64,000 nucleotides of DNA, from assembly GCF_041737845.1 (NCBI RefSeq), contig NZ_JBGSQX010000080.1:62001-126000 (forward strand). Reading direction: 5' to 3'. Within the stretch, counting starts at the first letter, position 1. Every line of letters starts with the position of its first letter. Position numbers and translations under genes: made by a program. The notes below the pieces were generated by a model, which searched no databases, was not told where the DNA came from, and saw only the letters and a list, made by a program, of their open reading frames with translations. This document shows positions 52,445-61,225 of this stretch, piece by piece. The DNA comes from Desulfococcus sp041737845 (GTDB lineage Bacteria > Desulfobacterota > Desulfobacteria > Desulfobacterales > Desulfococcaceae).

Positions 52445-54994
52445 TCAGGTCCAGCGGATCAGGCCCGGCTCGAACCTCGCCCACGCATCTCCTGCCGGAA
52501 GCACCCGCGCCGTGAAGCCGTACCTGCCCGACATGGGGCACGAAATATCGCAGGCATAGAGGTAGCGCCCCCCCCCGTGGGCTTCCAGCATCTCCATCGC
52601 CTTGGCCTTTCCCAAACTCAGCAGGTCGGCGGATTGAAGCATGCCGTAATAGAGTTCCACCGTCACATCCTCCGGTGAGAGCTCCCCGAGGTCGATCAGG
52701 GCGGTCATACGGAGATTTTCCCCCACCCGGAACGGACCTGCCGTCTCCTGGATGGGCGGCTCGACCCGGATGTTCCGCCAAAAGGTCTTGAGCTTTTCTC
52801 TCCGGACCGCCAGTGCCCTGGCCTCGCCTGCATCGCCGGCCAGAAGCCTCGCCAGCCGGTCCCGGGCGGGTTCGTAAAAACGGCCGTTGTACTCGGCGAC
52901 CATCCGGTGGCTGCAGAAAACGCTCATGCCCATCTTCATGGAGGCCTTCATCATTTTGACCCATCGCACCGGGATGTCACCGTTCTTCCGATCGTAAAAC
53001 CGGGGAATGACCTCTTCCTCCAGGACGTTGAAAAGCGCCTGGGATTCAACGGCGTCCTGATAGGCCGGATCCACATATTCCTCGCCGTTGCCGATCCGCC
53101 ATCCCCTCTCCTCGCTGTAGCCCTCGCACCACCAGCCATCGAGGATGCTGAGATTCAAGGCGCCGTTGATGGCGGCCTTCATGCCGGAGGTGCCGCAGGC
53201 CTCCAGCGGCCTTCGCGGCGTGTTCAGCCAGACATCCGCGCCCTGGACCAGATATCTGGCCACATGAATGTCGTAATCTTCAATAAAAACAAGCTTGTTT
53301 CTGATTTCACGCTTGCGGGCGAATTGGACAAGCCGCTTGATGAGTTCCTTGCCCTCATGGTCCCTCGGGTGAGCCTTCCCCGCAAAAATAAATTGGATCG
53401 GACGGTTTTTGTTCATCAGCAGTGCCTCAAAACGCTCCGGGTCCTGAAGCAGCAGGTTTGCCCGCTTGTAGGTGGCGAAACGGCGGGCGAAGGCGATGGT
53501 CATGATATCCTGATCCAGGACCAGTTCCGCATCCCGCATCATCTCTTTCGGCGCGTTTCGCCGCTTGTACTGCCGGGTCATGAGCCTCCGGCAGGCGCGT
53601 ATCAGGCGGGCCCGGCACATGACATGGGCGCGCCACAGCTCCTCTTCGTAAATATCATCGATCCGGCTGGTATTACCGGGGTTTGACGGATGGTGATGCC
53701 ATTCGGGACCGATATGCCGTTCAAGGAGCAGAGAGATTTCACGCGACAGGAAAGATGGGATATGCACCCCGTTGGTCACATGGCTGATGGGAATTTCTTC
53801 TTCGGGCATCTCCGGCCACACGTGGGTCCACATCCGCCTGGCGACGCGGCCGTGAAGCTTGCTGACGCCGTTGCAGTATCTGGCCATTCGGGCGCCCAGT
53901 ATGAACATGGATATCGGCGAACTGGGCAGCGCCCCGATGGGCTGCCCCCACGAGAGAATTTCATCCGCCAGGGCCCCGATGCGCTCCTCCAGGGGGATCA
54001 GGTAGGGCCGGATCAGTTCGATCGGAAATTCCTCGTTGCCGGCCGATACCGGGGTGTGGGTCGTGAAAACGGTGGTCCGGGGGATGATCTCGAGGGCGGT
54101 CTTCAGATCGACCTGATGGCTCTCCCGGATCTGGGCGATCCGCTCCAGGCTGGAAAATGCAGAATGCCCCTCGTTCATGTGGCAGACGGACGGATGGATG
54201 CCCAAGGCGGCAAGGGCCCGCATGCCGCCGATACCCAGCAGCATCTCCTGGGCGATGCGCATCTTCTGCTCCCCGATATAGAGCTTCGAGGTGATTTCCC
54301 GAAGATCTCTCGGATTTTCAGAGACGTTGCTGTCGAGAAGAAACAGGGGGACGCAGCCGACGTTGAGCCGCCAGACGGCGGCGTGGATATCCCCGTCAGG
54401 ACCTGCCACGGACACGAAAAGATCGTCTCCCCGCGCGTCCGTGGCTCTTTCGATGGGAAGCTGATAGATATCGGTCTCGGGATATTCCTCCTGCTGCCAC
54501 CCATCCTGGTCGAGGAATTGCCTGAAATAGCCCTGCCGATAGAGAAGCCCCACTCCGACCAGGGGCAGTTCCATGTCCGAAGCGGCCTTCAGATGATCTC
54601 CCGCAAGAATCCCCAGCCCGCCGGCAAAGAGGGGAATACTCTCGTGAATGCCGAACTCCATTGAAAAATAGGCGATGGTATTCGAACGGGAGATAGAAGC
54701 ATCCCCGTCCCATCTCCGGGAGCAGGCGGTCACCTGGAACTGCTCTCTTACCCTTTCCTGGTGGCTCAGAAAGCTCTTGTCCCCGGCCAGTTCCTCAAGG
54801 CGCTTCTGGGGAAGATAGGTCAAAAAAAGGATCGGATTTCGCCCGCTCCTATCCCATAGCCGGGGATCGATCCGACGGAAAAGCTCTACGGCATCATATT
54901 GCCAGCTCCACCAGATGTTTCGGGACAACACCTCGAGAAAAGAGAGTGCGTCCGGGATATCGGGCAATACACGAAATGTCTGTAAATATTTCAT
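52445..54994 (-). CDS. glgP: Alpha-glucan phosphorylase
   Basis: An 849-residue GT35 phosphorylase that releases glucose-1-phosphate from glycogen with the PLP cofactor. The N-terminal ~120 residues match the DUF3417 form (LSRNIWWSWQYDAVELF, then RWDG and FSMEFGIHESIPLFAGGLGILAGD split by normal spacing). The PLP lysine lies in RRPLEACGTSGMKAA, and RFATYKRANLL and FAGKAHPRDHEG belong to the active site. A ~110-residue C-terminal beta domain follows. Such forms are common where glgP and glgA are paired, as here. It starts the operon and reads away from the glycosyltransferase cluster. Confidence 0.94.
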   Translation of the reverse strand: MKYLQTFRVLPDIPDALSFLEVLSRNIWWSWQYDAVELFRRIDPRLWDRSGRNPILFLTYLPQKRLEELAGDKSFLSHQERVREQFQVTACSRRWDGDASISRSNTIAYFSMEFGIHESIPLFAGGLGILAGDHLKAASDMELPLVGVGLLYRQGYFRQFLDQDGWQQEEYPETDIYQLPIERATDARGDDLFVSVAGPDGDIHAAVWRLNVGCVPLFLLDSNVSENPRDLREITSKLYIGEQKMRIAQEMLLGIGGMRALAALGIHPSVCHMNEGHSAFSSLERIAQIRESHQVDLKTALEIIPRTTVFTTHTPVSAGNEEFPIELIRPYLIPLEERIGALADEILSWGQPIGALPSSPISMFILGARMARYCNGVSKLHGRVARRMWTHVWPEMPEEEIPISHVTNGVHIPSFLSREISLLLERHIGPEWHHHPSNPGNTSRIDDIYEEELWRAHVMCRARLIRACRRLMTRQYKRRNAPKEMMRDAELVLDQDIMTIAFARRFATYKRANLLLQDPERFEALLMNKNRPIQFIFAGKAHPRDHEGKELIKRLVQFARKREIRNKLVFIEDYDIHVARYLVQGADVWLNTPRRPLEACGTSGMKAAINGALNLSILDGWWCEGYSEERGWRIGNGEEYVDPAYQDAVESQALFNVLEEEVIPRFYDRKNGDIPVRWVKMMKASMKMGMSVFCSHRMVAEYNGRFYEPARDRLARLLAGDAGEARALAVRREKLKTFWRNIRVEPPIQETAGPFRVGENLRMTALIDLGELSPEDVTVELYYGMLQSADLLSLGKAKAMEMLEAHGGGRYLYACDISCPMSGRYGFTARVLPAGDAWARFEPGLIRWT

Positions 54995-55331
54995 AACTGT
55001 CAGATCTGTATCTCGTTTTAAGGTATAACGTTATGCCGGTTGAGAAGAACGGTTGAAACCGCTCGACGGAAAGCCCACCGGAAATTCGACTTTTGCAAGT
55101 CTATCTCACTTACGCTTAATAAACAATCGGGCTTCATAAATCAAGCGGATAAAGCCGCGCGGCGCAATGCGGAAGCCCTGAAAGAAACGTCATAATGAAG
55201 GCGCCCTGGACGGCGGCCCGGTGTGTCTTGATGAATCCGACCGGGTGTGATAGGTGCCTTACCATTCGTTTTTGCCTACCGGGACATGCATGCCGTTCCC
55301 GTCACGATAACCATCATGGTATCGCCTGAAT
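54995..55331. other. Divergent control region between glgP and the glycosyltransferase cluster
   Basis: This 337-base gap holds no gene I can support. A near-perfect 16-base palindrome (GGTATAACGTTATGCC) lies at 55022-55037, 28 bases before the glgP start, where it could act as an operator or -10 region. An AT-rich stretch at 55095-55145 may carry promoters. Confidence 0.4.
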
Positions 55332-56489
55332 ATGACGCCTGCCAGGATTGCAATGCTGGGATCTTTTCCGCCCCTTCGGGGGGTGAGCGGCTACTGCCGT
55401 GAACTGGCCGCCGCCATGGCGGCGCTTTGCCCGGTGGAATTCATTTCTTTCCGACAGATGTATCCCCGGTTCCTGTATCCGGGCGGCGGCCTGGCGGATG
55501 ACCCCACCCTCCCCGACATCCGTCATCCCCAGTTAACCGTGCACCGCCGCCTGACATGGTACGACCCCGCGGGATGGCTCCGGGCTGGGCTTACGACGAA
55601 AGCCGACCTGCTTCACGCCCAATGGTGGAGCCTTCCCCTGGCGCCGGTCTATCTCGCCGTCTGCGCCGCCTTCAAATTGCGGAAAAAGCCCGTCGTTTTC
55701 ACCGTCCACAATGTCCTTCCCCATGAAAAATCCACAGGATATGTCGCGGCTTCCCGGATCCTGTTTGCATTGGGAGACCATTTCATCGTCCACACCGAAC
55801 AGGGGCGGCGCCGACTCTCGGCTCGCTACAGCATCCCCGAATCCCGGGTCAGCCGGATTCCCCACGGCAACATGGATTTTCATACCGCAACCGGCGGGGG
55901 AACAGGCAATATCCGCAAGACCATGGGAATCGCATCCGATGAAAGGGTCGTTCTCCTTTTCGGCGCCATCCGGCCTTACAAGGGGATTGACACGGCCATC
56001 AAAGCCTTCGCCGAGGTCAAGAAAGCCCAAGCCGGCACGCGCCTGGTGATTGCAGGGAAACTGTGGGAGAGCTGGGCGCCTTACGACCGCCTGATCCGGG
56101 AGCTGGGTCTTGGGGGTCATGTCACCACGGTCCTGGACTATATCCCCTCCGGAGAGGTTCACCGGTTCTTCGCCGCCGCGGACCTGGTGATCCTGCCCTA
56201 CCATCATTTCGACAGCCAGTCGGGCATCGGCAACACGGCCATCGCCTTCCGCAAGCCCATGATCGTCTCCGACGTCGGGGGCCTGCCGGACCTCGTCGCA
56301 GACCCGGGATGCGTCGTCCCGCCGCAGGACGCCTCGGCCCTTGCCCGGGCCATCCTTCACTGCATCCAGGACCCGAGCCGGCTCAAGGCGCTCTCTGCGG
56401 ATGCCGATAACATTTCGCATAAATTTTCCTGGCCGGCCATTGCCAAAACCACTTATCTGGTGTATAGGGAGGTCTGTAAAAAGTTATAA
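55332..56489 (+). CDS. GT4-family glycosyltransferase
   Basis: A 385-residue GT-B glycosyltransferase, probably retaining. The N-terminal domain starts IAMLGSFPPLRGVSGYCREL, then PVVFTVHNVLPHEKS, and the C-terminal domain has LLFGAIRPYKGIDTAIKAFAEV and FAAADLVILPYHHFDSQSGIGNTA (the position of the usual EPxG/EGxG donor motif). It is the first of four plus-strand genes likely forming one unit. The start ATG has only a weak ribosome site. Its sugar donor and acceptor are unknown. Confidence 0.87.
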   Translation: MTPARIAMLGSFPPLRGVSGYCRELAAAMAALCPVEFISFRQMYPRFLYPGGGLADDPTLPDIRHPQLTVHRRLTWYDPAGWLRAGLTTKADLLHAQWWSLPLAPVYLAVCAAFKLRKKPVVFTVHNVLPHEKSTGYVAASRILFALGDHFIVHTEQGRRRLSARYSIPESRVSRIPHGNMDFHTATGGGTGNIRKTMGIASDERVVLLFGAIRPYKGIDTAIKAFAEVKKAQAGTRLVIAGKLWESWAPYDRLIRELGLGGHVTTVLDYIPSGEVHRFFAAADLVILPYHHFDSQSGIGNTAIAFRKPMIVSDVGGLPDLVADPGCVVPPQDASALARAILHCIQDPSRLKALSADADNISHKFSWPAIAKTTYLVYREVCKKL

Positions 56490-56518
56490 GGATTTAATCC
56501 CCGTCTCAGGAGCCGACA

Positions 56519-57652
56519 GTGAGCTATCTCAAGGAAATTTCGCCGAAGATGCCGCGATACGCCATGGCCTACAGAGGGCTGGTGCAGCCGGGGACGCCCC
56601 TCAACCTGACCTTCTCCGTCACCAACCTGTGCCAGTCGCGCTGCAAAACCTGCGGCATCTGGCGGATCTACCGGGACGACCCCGCAAAGCGGCAGGAGGA
56701 GTTGACGACGGACGAGATCGAAAAGATCTTCCGGACCCTGGGGCATGTCTATGTGTTCAACATCAGCGGCGGCGAGCCGTTCCTGCGAAAAGACCTCGGC
56801 GAGATCATCCGGCTCGCCTGCCGCCACCTGACCCCGGGCATCATCCACATCCCGACGAATGCCATCGCGGCGGACCGAATCGTTGAGCAGACCGAGGCGA
56901 TTCTGGCCTGCCTGGAGCGCATCTGTCCCCAAGTGCGCCTGACGGTCAAGCCCAGCCTCGACCACATCGGCCAAAAACACGACGAGATCCGGGGCGTTGC
57001 CGGGAATTTCGAGAAGGTCATGGCGCTGTTCCGGCGGCTGAAAGCCCTTCAGGCGGACCACCCCCATTTTCACGCGGAGCTCGGCACGGTCGTCTCCCGG
57101 TGGAACGTCCGGGACATCGAGGAGATCGCCGCCTTCGTCACCCGGCTCGGCACCGACAGCTACCGGAACGAAATCGCGGAGCAGCGCTCGGAGATGCTCA
57201 ACCTGGACGACCCCATCACCCCGGACCCAGACGAATACGAGGCGGCCATCCAATTTTTTGTCGGCCAGATCAAACGCAACATGAAGCAGCGGGTCCTGTT
57301 CCAGCGGATCACCCACGCCTTCCGGCTGGCCTATTATGGGCTCGCCATCCGGATCCTTCGGGAAAACCGCCAGGTCATCCCCTGCTACGCCGGCATTTCC
57401 AACGCCCACATGACCCCCTACGGCGACATCTGGGCCTGCTGCACCCTGGGGTACGACAAGCCCATGGGGAATCTCCGGAAGCACGGGTATGATTTCCCGG
57501 CGCTCTGGAACAGCCCCCGGGCGCGCGAGGTCCGGCGGTACATCCGGGAGGGCCGCTGCGCATGCCCCATGGCGAACCAGGCCTATTCGAATATTCTCAT
57601 GCATCCGCCGTCGCTTGTGCGAGTGATGGGGGGGATTGTCGGGGCCGGCTGA
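56519..57652 (+). CDS. Radical SAM/SPASM-domain enzyme
   Basis: A 377-residue radical SAM enzyme. The cluster motif CQSRCKTC gives Cys38, Cys42 and Cys45 (CX3CX2C). ISGGEPFLRKDL is the SAM-binding region. Cysteines near the C-terminus (CYAG, ACCTLGY, CACPMANQ) suggest a second iron-sulfur cluster of SPASM type. The start is GTG, chosen because AGGAG lies 6 bases upstream. Neighbours are a glycosyltransferase, an epimerase and a methyltransferase-like gene, so a role in sugar or lipid modification is possible; the substrate is unknown. The class also includes peptide maturases, but no peptide gene is adjacent. Confidence 0.85.
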   Translation: MSYLKEISPKMPRYAMAYRGLVQPGTPLNLTFSVTNLCQSRCKTCGIWRIYRDDPAKRQEELTTDEIEKIFRTLGHVYVFNISGGEPFLRKDLGEIIRLACRHLTPGIIHIPTNAIAADRIVEQTEAILACLERICPQVRLTVKPSLDHIGQKHDEIRGVAGNFEKVMALFRRLKALQADHPHFHAELGTVVSRWNVRDIEEIAAFVTRLGTDSYRNEIAEQRSEMLNLDDPITPDPDEYEAAIQFFVGQIKRNMKQRVLFQRITHAFRLAYYGLAIRILRENRQVIPCYAGISNAHMTPYGDIWACCTLGYDKPMGNLRKHGYDFPALWNSPRAREVRRYIREGRCACPMANQAYSNILMHPPSLVRVMGGIVGAG

Positions 57653-57696
57653 AACGTTATTGATTACGCTTTTATAAAAAATTCAAGGTGCTGGAA

Positions 57697-58683
57697 ATGA
57701 AGATTCTCATCACGGGCGCATCCGGATTCATCGGCCCTCACCTTGTCCGAAGGCTGATCTCGGACGGGCATGAATGCCGGTGCCTGGCCCGATCTCGAAA
57801 AAAGTCGGAACCGCTCGAACTTCTCGGCGCTGAGATTATTGAAGGGGACATCACCCAGGCCCAAAGCCTCAAGGGCATTGCGGGAGGCATGAATTGCCTG
57901 ATGCACCTGGCGACATTGGGCCACATGAGCAACTTCACGGTCACCGAGGCCATGTTTGAGGCCGTCAATGTTCTGGGCACCCTGAATATCATGACCGAAG
58001 CCCTGAGAGAAAAGGTGGCCCGAATCGTCCACTGCAGCTCCGTGGCCGCCATGGGCATCTGTCCCGAGGTTCCGGCCACGGAAAAGAGCGAATGCCGACC
58101 CCACCATTCTTACGGCAGGAGCAAGCTCAAAGCAGAACGTGCAGTACTCGACATGGTGCGAACTCACGGGCTCCCCGCGTCCATCATTCGCTTCTCAATG
58201 GTTTACGGCCCCGGGGACTGGCGGGATATGCTGAAGCTGGTCCGACTGGCAAGAAAAGGCATGTTTCCAAAGATCGGCAGCCGGCCCAAGCTGACCCCGA
58301 TGATCCATGTGGACGATGCGGTTCAGGGAATCCTGCTCGCCGCCGAAAAGGGAATCCCCGGTGAAATCTACCTGATTACCAACAAGCAGTCCGAGCCGTT
58401 TGACCGGATCAGGCAAATACTCCAAGAAGGATTGGGCATCCGGCGGGTTCCGCTGTATATCCCCGAATGGCTGGCGCTCTTGGCGGCAACCATGATCGAG
58501 AAATCCTTTACGTGTGTAGGCAAAACACCCCCGGTGGCGCGGAAGAATATCGAATCGACGCTGGCCGATCGCGTCTTTTCCATCGAAAAAGCCCGGCAGG
58601 AGCTCGGATTCAATCCAACGGTCGATTCCGAAGCTGGTTTGAAGGAGACCGTAGCCTGGTATCTCGAAAACAAATGGATATAG
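57697..58683 (+). CDS. NAD-dependent sugar epimerase/dehydratase
   Basis: A 328-residue short-chain dehydrogenase of the extended type. MKILITGASGFIGPHLVRRL holds the NAD-binding GxxGFIG motif, and YGRSKLKAE carries the catalytic Tyr and Lys (YxxxK). HVDDAVQGILLAAEKG is typical for NAD(P)-dependent sugar epimerases and 3-beta-hydroxysteroid-type enzymes. I start at 57697 rather than the GTG at 57688 because AAGG lies 8 bases upstream. It is co-directed with the radical SAM gene (44-base gap). The substrate cannot be assigned. Confidence 0.85.
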   Translation: MKILITGASGFIGPHLVRRLISDGHECRCLARSRKKSEPLELLGAEIIEGDITQAQSLKGIAGGMNCLMHLATLGHMSNFTVTEAMFEAVNVLGTLNIMTEALREKVARIVHCSSVAAMGICPEVPATEKSECRPHHSYGRSKLKAERAVLDMVRTHGLPASIIRFSMVYGPGDWRDMLKLVRLARKGMFPKIGSRPKLTPMIHVDDAVQGILLAAEKGIPGEIYLITNKQSEPFDRIRQILQEGLGIRRVPLYIPEWLALLAATMIEKSFTCVGKTPPVARKNIESTLADRVFSIEKARQELGFNPTVDSEAGLKETVAWYLENKWI

Positions 58684-58693
58684 GACGAGAAAG

Positions 58694-59515
58694 ATGAGCA
58701 AAAAGGAAGTCGAGGTTTTCGGGGTCACCTATGACCGCTACGTGCTGCTTCAGCTTCACGGACTTCTGGCCCGCTCCCTCCATCTTCAGGAGATCGTGGA
58801 GATGCCGAGCCACGGCGCAAAGGCGGCGGGATCCCTTTACAGCATCGGGTTCGGCCTGGCCGGGTGCCGTGTCACGCTGGTCAATCCGGAGCTGGAAATG
58901 ATGCACGGATGGGATGAATTGGGAATTCGGCAGCAGGTGAAAGCGATACCGGACGTGAACGTCTATCGCACCGGCTTCGACGCCGACAGCTTCGACCTGG
59001 CCTGGAATTTCGTGACCTGGACGGAACTGGCCGACCCGGCCCGCTACCTCGAAGAGATGAAGCGCATCTCCAGAAAATATGTTTTGCTCATCACCTGCAA
59101 CAATTTCCAGCCCGGATACCCCTGGCACCGGTTTCTTCACATGATCTTCGGCTTTCCGTGGTCCCACGGCCAAGTTAAATACAACCACATCACCAAGGTC
59201 AAGAAGATGTTCTGTGATGCGGGGATGAGGGTTCTAGAATACGGCGCCATCGACACGCCCGGCTGGCCGGACCCCAGCGGTCCGAGGGATGTTCGGCTTC
59301 ATCGGAGATATGGCGGCGGAAAGGCGTTGTCGCCAACAAAACCGGATTGGGAGGTGCCGATTCTACGTTACGTGAAATCGGGCCGTTTTCCCGGTTGGAT
59401 GACTTGGCTGGGGCGGTGGGATATGTTATTTCGGAAAGGGGTGCTGAAGCTGCCGATGAGTCATCTGTTTTATGTGCTGGGCAAAAAGAGCACCCTGCCA
59501 AACAAAGCGGTATGA
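58694..59515 (+). CDS. Degenerate class I methyltransferase-like protein
   Basis: A 273-residue protein with the order of a SAM-dependent methyltransferase: an N-terminal strand region with GAKAAGSLYSIGFGLAGCRVTLVNPE where the glycine-rich motif is altered (no clear GxGxG), then DLAWNFVTWTELADPARYLEEM as in motif IV, and KYVLLITCN. The altered motif may mean loss of SAM binding or a different cofactor role. Its start is 10 bases after the epimerase stop. It closes the four-gene plus-strand group and is convergent with the capsule gene at 59536. Confidence 0.68.
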   Translation: MSKKEVEVFGVTYDRYVLLQLHGLLARSLHLQEIVEMPSHGAKAAGSLYSIGFGLAGCRVTLVNPELEMMHGWDELGIRQQVKAIPDVNVYRTGFDADSFDLAWNFVTWTELADPARYLEEMKRISRKYVLLITCNNFQPGYPWHRFLHMIFGFPWSHGQVKYNHITKVKKMFCDAGMRVLEYGAIDTPGWPDPSGPRDVRLHRRYGGGKALSPTKPDWEVPILRYVKSGRFPGWMTWLGRWDMLFRKGVLKLPMSHLFYVLGKKSTLPNKAV

Positions 59516-59535
59516 TCAACAATTGCAGATTGACT

Positions 59536-60954
59536 CTATGTCAGGAGTTCTGAAATTAGACGCACATTGGACTTGCCATCTATATGATCATGCGTGCATG
59601 CTCGGATTTTCTGACGCAATGCCGCATAATCATCCTGACACCCATTTTTGAGAATGGTTTCGATATACAATTCAAGCTGATCAACTTTATTGCATTTCAT
59701 CCCGGGAGTCATGACTTCATAGTCAAAATACATGCTCCGATCATGATTTAAATATGCATCTAAATCATAAGCGAAAAAAAGAATCGGTCTGTCAAGCAAC
59801 AAAAAATCAAAAAAGATCGAAGAATAATCCGTTATCATCAGGTCGCACATAGGCATGAGCGGATAAATATCGCATAGAGGATTGTATTCAAGTATATTGG
59901 AATAATTCTTGATCTGTGAATGCCCATGCATGAAGGGGTGTAGCTTCAGCACAATCAGCAGATTGTTTTTTTGTGCAAACTTGGAGAAACGACTTAAATC
60001 GATGGTTGTTTCAAAAGGATCGAACAGTTCTTTTCGGAATGTCGGAACATACAGGCAAATTTTTTGTCCTTTTGATTTCGCTTCCGTGACTTTTTTCAAT
60101 CCATTTCTGTCCACGTTAATCCACGCCAAACGATATATGATGCTGTCAGATTCTGGCCAGCCGAATAAAATATCATTACGCGGATAACCGGGAGATATGA
60201 ACTTTTTGGCATTAAAACATTGCGAAAAGACATTGTCGACAAACCATTGAGATGTTGTCACAACCACATCGTAAACAGGATAGCGCCCAATTAACCATTT
60301 TTGAATTTTTAATACAGGCCACATCCAGGCCGGTATCGAATTCAGGCGCTTCCGAAACAAATCCAGTTCTATATGCTTGATCGGTGCACCATGCCAAAGC
60401 TGGATCAATTTGGCACCGATCGTTAAGGGATATGATCCGAATTTGAACCAGTCCATATCAATAACGACCTTGCCGCATCGCAACAGTAGGTACATGGACT
60501 GCAAGGATGGATGGAAGACAGATTCTCCCCCTGCATCAACAATCAATTTCTGTATGCCACGATCAAATGTAAGCATAACAACGCGTTGGTTCTGTCCGGC
60601 CATGCCGCTCGCATGGGCGAAAAAATATTTGCTGTTGTCTGCAAAAGACGAGCCCGGACGATTAATCACCAGCATTAATTCTGGATCGCGTCTTATCAGG
60701 CAGCTCAAAGGAAATCCTATAATCCTTGCCAGGATGGCGACAACGGTCTGACGGCAGGCAACATACCATGCATTCATCAACCGAGGATTAAACAAATTTT
60801 TCATAAAATCTTGAGAGTTCAACTTGCTGTTAACCTTGTCTGCGGGAGTGCTAACGGTATTGATTGGGCAGGCAAGACTCTCGGACGGCCGTTGCGGGTC
60901 AAGTAATGCGGCACGGCGTTTTTCCTCCGTATCAAGCTTGATCGATGCAATCAT
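59536..60954 (-). CDS. CDP-glycerol-type glycerophosphotransferase
   Basis: A 472-residue enzyme of the CDP-glycerol:poly(glycerophosphate) transferase family (TagB/TarF/TagF class). It shows IQLWHGAPIKHIEL, GYPRNDIL, LKLHPF and ITDYSSIFFDFLLLDRPILFF, the histidine and Asp/Ser-Ser motifs of that family. Such enzymes build glycerol- or ribitol-phosphate polymers. N-terminal ~50 residues are unusual and a later start (MKNLFNPRLMN, about residue 51) is possible. DNA here is AT-rich unlike its upstream neighbours. It is on the same strand as the next two genes. Confidence 0.85.
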   Translation of the reverse strand: MIASIKLDTEEKRRAALLDPQRPSESLACPINTVSTPADKVNSKLNSQDFMKNLFNPRLMNAWYVACRQTVVAILARIIGFPLSCLIRRDPELMLVINRPGSSFADNSKYFFAHASGMAGQNQRVVMLTFDRGIQKLIVDAGGESVFHPSLQSMYLLLRCGKVVIDMDWFKFGSYPLTIGAKLIQLWHGAPIKHIELDLFRKRLNSIPAWMWPVLKIQKWLIGRYPVYDVVVTTSQWFVDNVFSQCFNAKKFISPGYPRNDILFGWPESDSIIYRLAWINVDRNGLKKVTEAKSKGQKICLYVPTFRKELFDPFETTIDLSRFSKFAQKNNLLIVLKLHPFMHGHSQIKNYSNILEYNPLCDIYPLMPMCDLMITDYSSIFFDFLLLDRPILFFAYDLDAYLNHDRSMYFDYEVMTPGMKCNKVDQLELYIETILKNGCQDDYAALRQKIRACTHDHIDGKSNVRLISELLT

Positions 60955-60972
60955 AAAAAAAGCTCATGCTTC

Positions 60973-61110
60973 TTTAACCCTACAACGCAACTTAAAAATT
61001 CATCATACCGAATTTACAGGGAAAAGTTAATTTTCGGGAATTTGTTTGAATATAAAGTATTTTCATTTATTACAAATGCTTAACAAATTAAGTGTCGTTG
61101 TAGGGTTAAA
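60973..61110. repeat. 138-base element framed by a perfect 15-base inverted repeat
   Basis: TTTAACCCTACAACG (60973-60987) and its perfect complement (61096-61110) frame 138 bases of AT-rich sequence between two capsule genes. No target-site duplication is evident. Confidence 0.6.
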
Positions 61111-61225
61111 ATTGAACTTTAAGCTTCTCTATGGATATCGAATTGTTTTTTTGTTCTTATCATCTTGTCATTTCGATAAGTCTGACTACAAAAAATATCC
61201 GAAAAAAACAAGGCAATGAAAGTCG

